Source: Semisulcospira habei
Taxonomy: Eukaryota > Mollusca > Gastropoda > Semisulcospiridae
Assembly: GCA_036245525.1 (NCBI GenBank)
Contig: BTPG01000004.1
Location: 162,374,574-162,438,573, forward strand
DNA length: 64,000 bases
Direction of reading: 5' to 3'
The stretch's first letter is position 1. Each line of letters opens with the position of its first letter. The position numbers and the translations under genes were made by a program. Shown one piece after another: positions 63,129 through 64,000 of this stretch. The notes beneath the pieces were generated by a model that was given only the letters and a program-made list of their open reading frames with translations, was not told where the DNA came from and did not search any database.

Positions 63129-64000
63129 CTCATGAATAATAATAATAATAATAAATAATTACGGTATTTATAATGCGCTTATCTTATAATAATTATAAAT
63201 CTAAGCGCGCACTCACAACTCGCGCACACGTGCGCACGCTTTAGACAACGACTCACGTACCACAAATAGTGAAATCCATTACGACAGTCAGCTTGGGGTG
63301 GGGGGTGTGGTGATATAGTGCTAGAACTGTTGAAAGAGGTGAGTTGTGAGGACAGACTAGAAGGAGGAGAGAGAGAGAGAGAGAGTGTGTTTCTGACGGA
63401 GAGAGAGTGGGACAGTGTTCTAGGTGGATGGACCGTATACAGAGAAGGAGCGGGGGCCGAAAGTGCTGAGTTTGGTGCGGGATGTGGTGGCGGAGAGGGT
63501 CGGAGGCGAAGCGGAGGGAGCGGGGAGGAGTGTAGGGGTGAAGTAAGTTTGAGAGATAGGCAGGAGCGCAGTTGTTTAGGGATTTGTAGCAGAGAGACAG
63601 AATCTTGTATTGGATGCGTTGGGGAATGGGAAGCCAGTGAAGGAGTTTGAGCAGGGGAGTGATGTGGTCGGATTTTTTCCTTCTGAGGAAGAGGCGGGCA
63701 GCATTGTTCTGGACGCGCTGGAGAGTGAAAGTGGTGGAGTGAGGGAGGCCGGAAAGGAGGGAGTTGCAGTAGTCGATGCGAGATAGGATGAGAGAGACAG
63801 CAAGTTTGGTGGCAGCTTCGGTAGTGAGGTATTTTCTGATCTGACTGGCGCGGCGGAGGTGGAAATAGCATGCCTGGGCCGTGGCCGAGACGAAGCTGAT
63901 CATGGAAAGAGAGGAATCGAGGATAACGCCGAGGTTTTTGGCCGTCAGAGAGGGAGATGGGGGTGCTGTCGAGTTGAAGGTGGAGAGAGGGAGGGAGCTG
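63129..64000 (-). mobile_element. 3' end of an L2/CR1-like LINE, continuing past the window
   Basis: On the minus strand the element ends in a tail with GCGCGCTTAG, ATAAGCGCATTATAAATACC and a terminal (ATT)n-type run at 63129-63155, the same kind of tail as the LINE at 45300-45390 and the SINE at 19399. The reverse-transcriptase C-terminal part fills the rest up to the window edge. Confidence 0.88.
63253..64000 (-). pseudogene. L2/CR1-like reverse transcriptase C-terminal part (partial)
   Basis: Reading from the window edge: KNLGVILDSSLSM, then SRIDYCNSLLSGLP, VQNNAARLFLRRKK, LKLLHWLPIPQRIQYKIL and SPAYL-like APAYLSNLLHPYTPPRSLR, the standard thumb/tail signature of L2/CR1-type LINEs. The frame becomes uncertain after about 63500, where the AF-rich WN-type ending expected of the family is scrambled. 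The catalytic domain would lie beyond base 64000. Confidence 0.85.

Noticed and set aside
63318..63650. 110-codon plus-strand frame rich in Gly/Glu/Arg
   Set aside because: Antisense shadow of the Ser/Pro/Leu-rich end of the minus-strand LINE.

Overview
This window is a mobile-element graveyard from an animal genome. There is no recognisable host gene, no bacterial-style operon and no CRISPR array. The non-LTR retrotransposon types, a tRNA-headed SINE, a tyrosine-recombinase retroelement, long (CT)n/(GT)n/(CA)n runs and Polinton/adintovirus-type elements together suggest a marine invertebrate, most likely a mollusc (inference; the sequence names no species).

Layout. 1-1813: a LINE ORF1-like gene on the minus strand whose 3' end is tandemly duplicated. 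1916-10703: a decayed Polinton copy (copy 1) whose DNA polymerase gene is split by an RTE-type LINE with a 14-bp target-site duplication (TSD). 10236-12975: a 1370-bp tandem duplication that carries the Polinton-LINE junction. 12074-15775: a full-length LINE with one intact 1075-codon ORF, facing a truncated inverted relative at 15919-17692. 18452-20100: LINE fragments with a nested SINE. 20832-28068: two 1026-bp solo LTRs in opposite orientation, each with a 5-bp TSD, around microsatellites and a short interspersed repeat family. 28128-28530 and 50412-50768: a repeat family carrying a hammerhead ribozyme on the minus strand (retrozyme-like). 30662-44132: a nearly intact Polinton/adintovirus-like element (copy 2). 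44208-53800: small inverted-repeat elements, LINE tails and a truncated RTE copy. 53803-60598: a third, diverged LTR split by a DIRS/Ngaro-like tyrosine-recombinase retroelement that also encodes an SGNH hydrolase. 60778-61806: a long foldback element. 63129-64000: the 3' end of an L2/CR1-like LINE.

Polinton copy 2 carries protein-primed family B DNA polymerase, retroviral-type integrase, a packaging ATPase with a single nonsense codon, a probable double-jelly-roll major capsid protein, a probable penton protein and several small membrane or coiled-coil proteins. These are packed into divergent and convergent blocks separated by tens of bases, with A-rich sequence ending directly at most start codons. 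Polymerase and integrase would replicate and insert the element; ATPase and capsid proteins imply virion formation. I find no cysteine protease gene. An orphan reading frame at the right end finishes in overlapping PSAP and PPxY motifs.

The most notable signals are the hammerhead ribozyme with a loopless stem III at 50692-50745, Polinton copy 2 with its orphan late-domain tail, the SGNH-hydrolase-bearing retroelement inside an LTR, and the datable nest of insertions and duplications across 2-18 kb.
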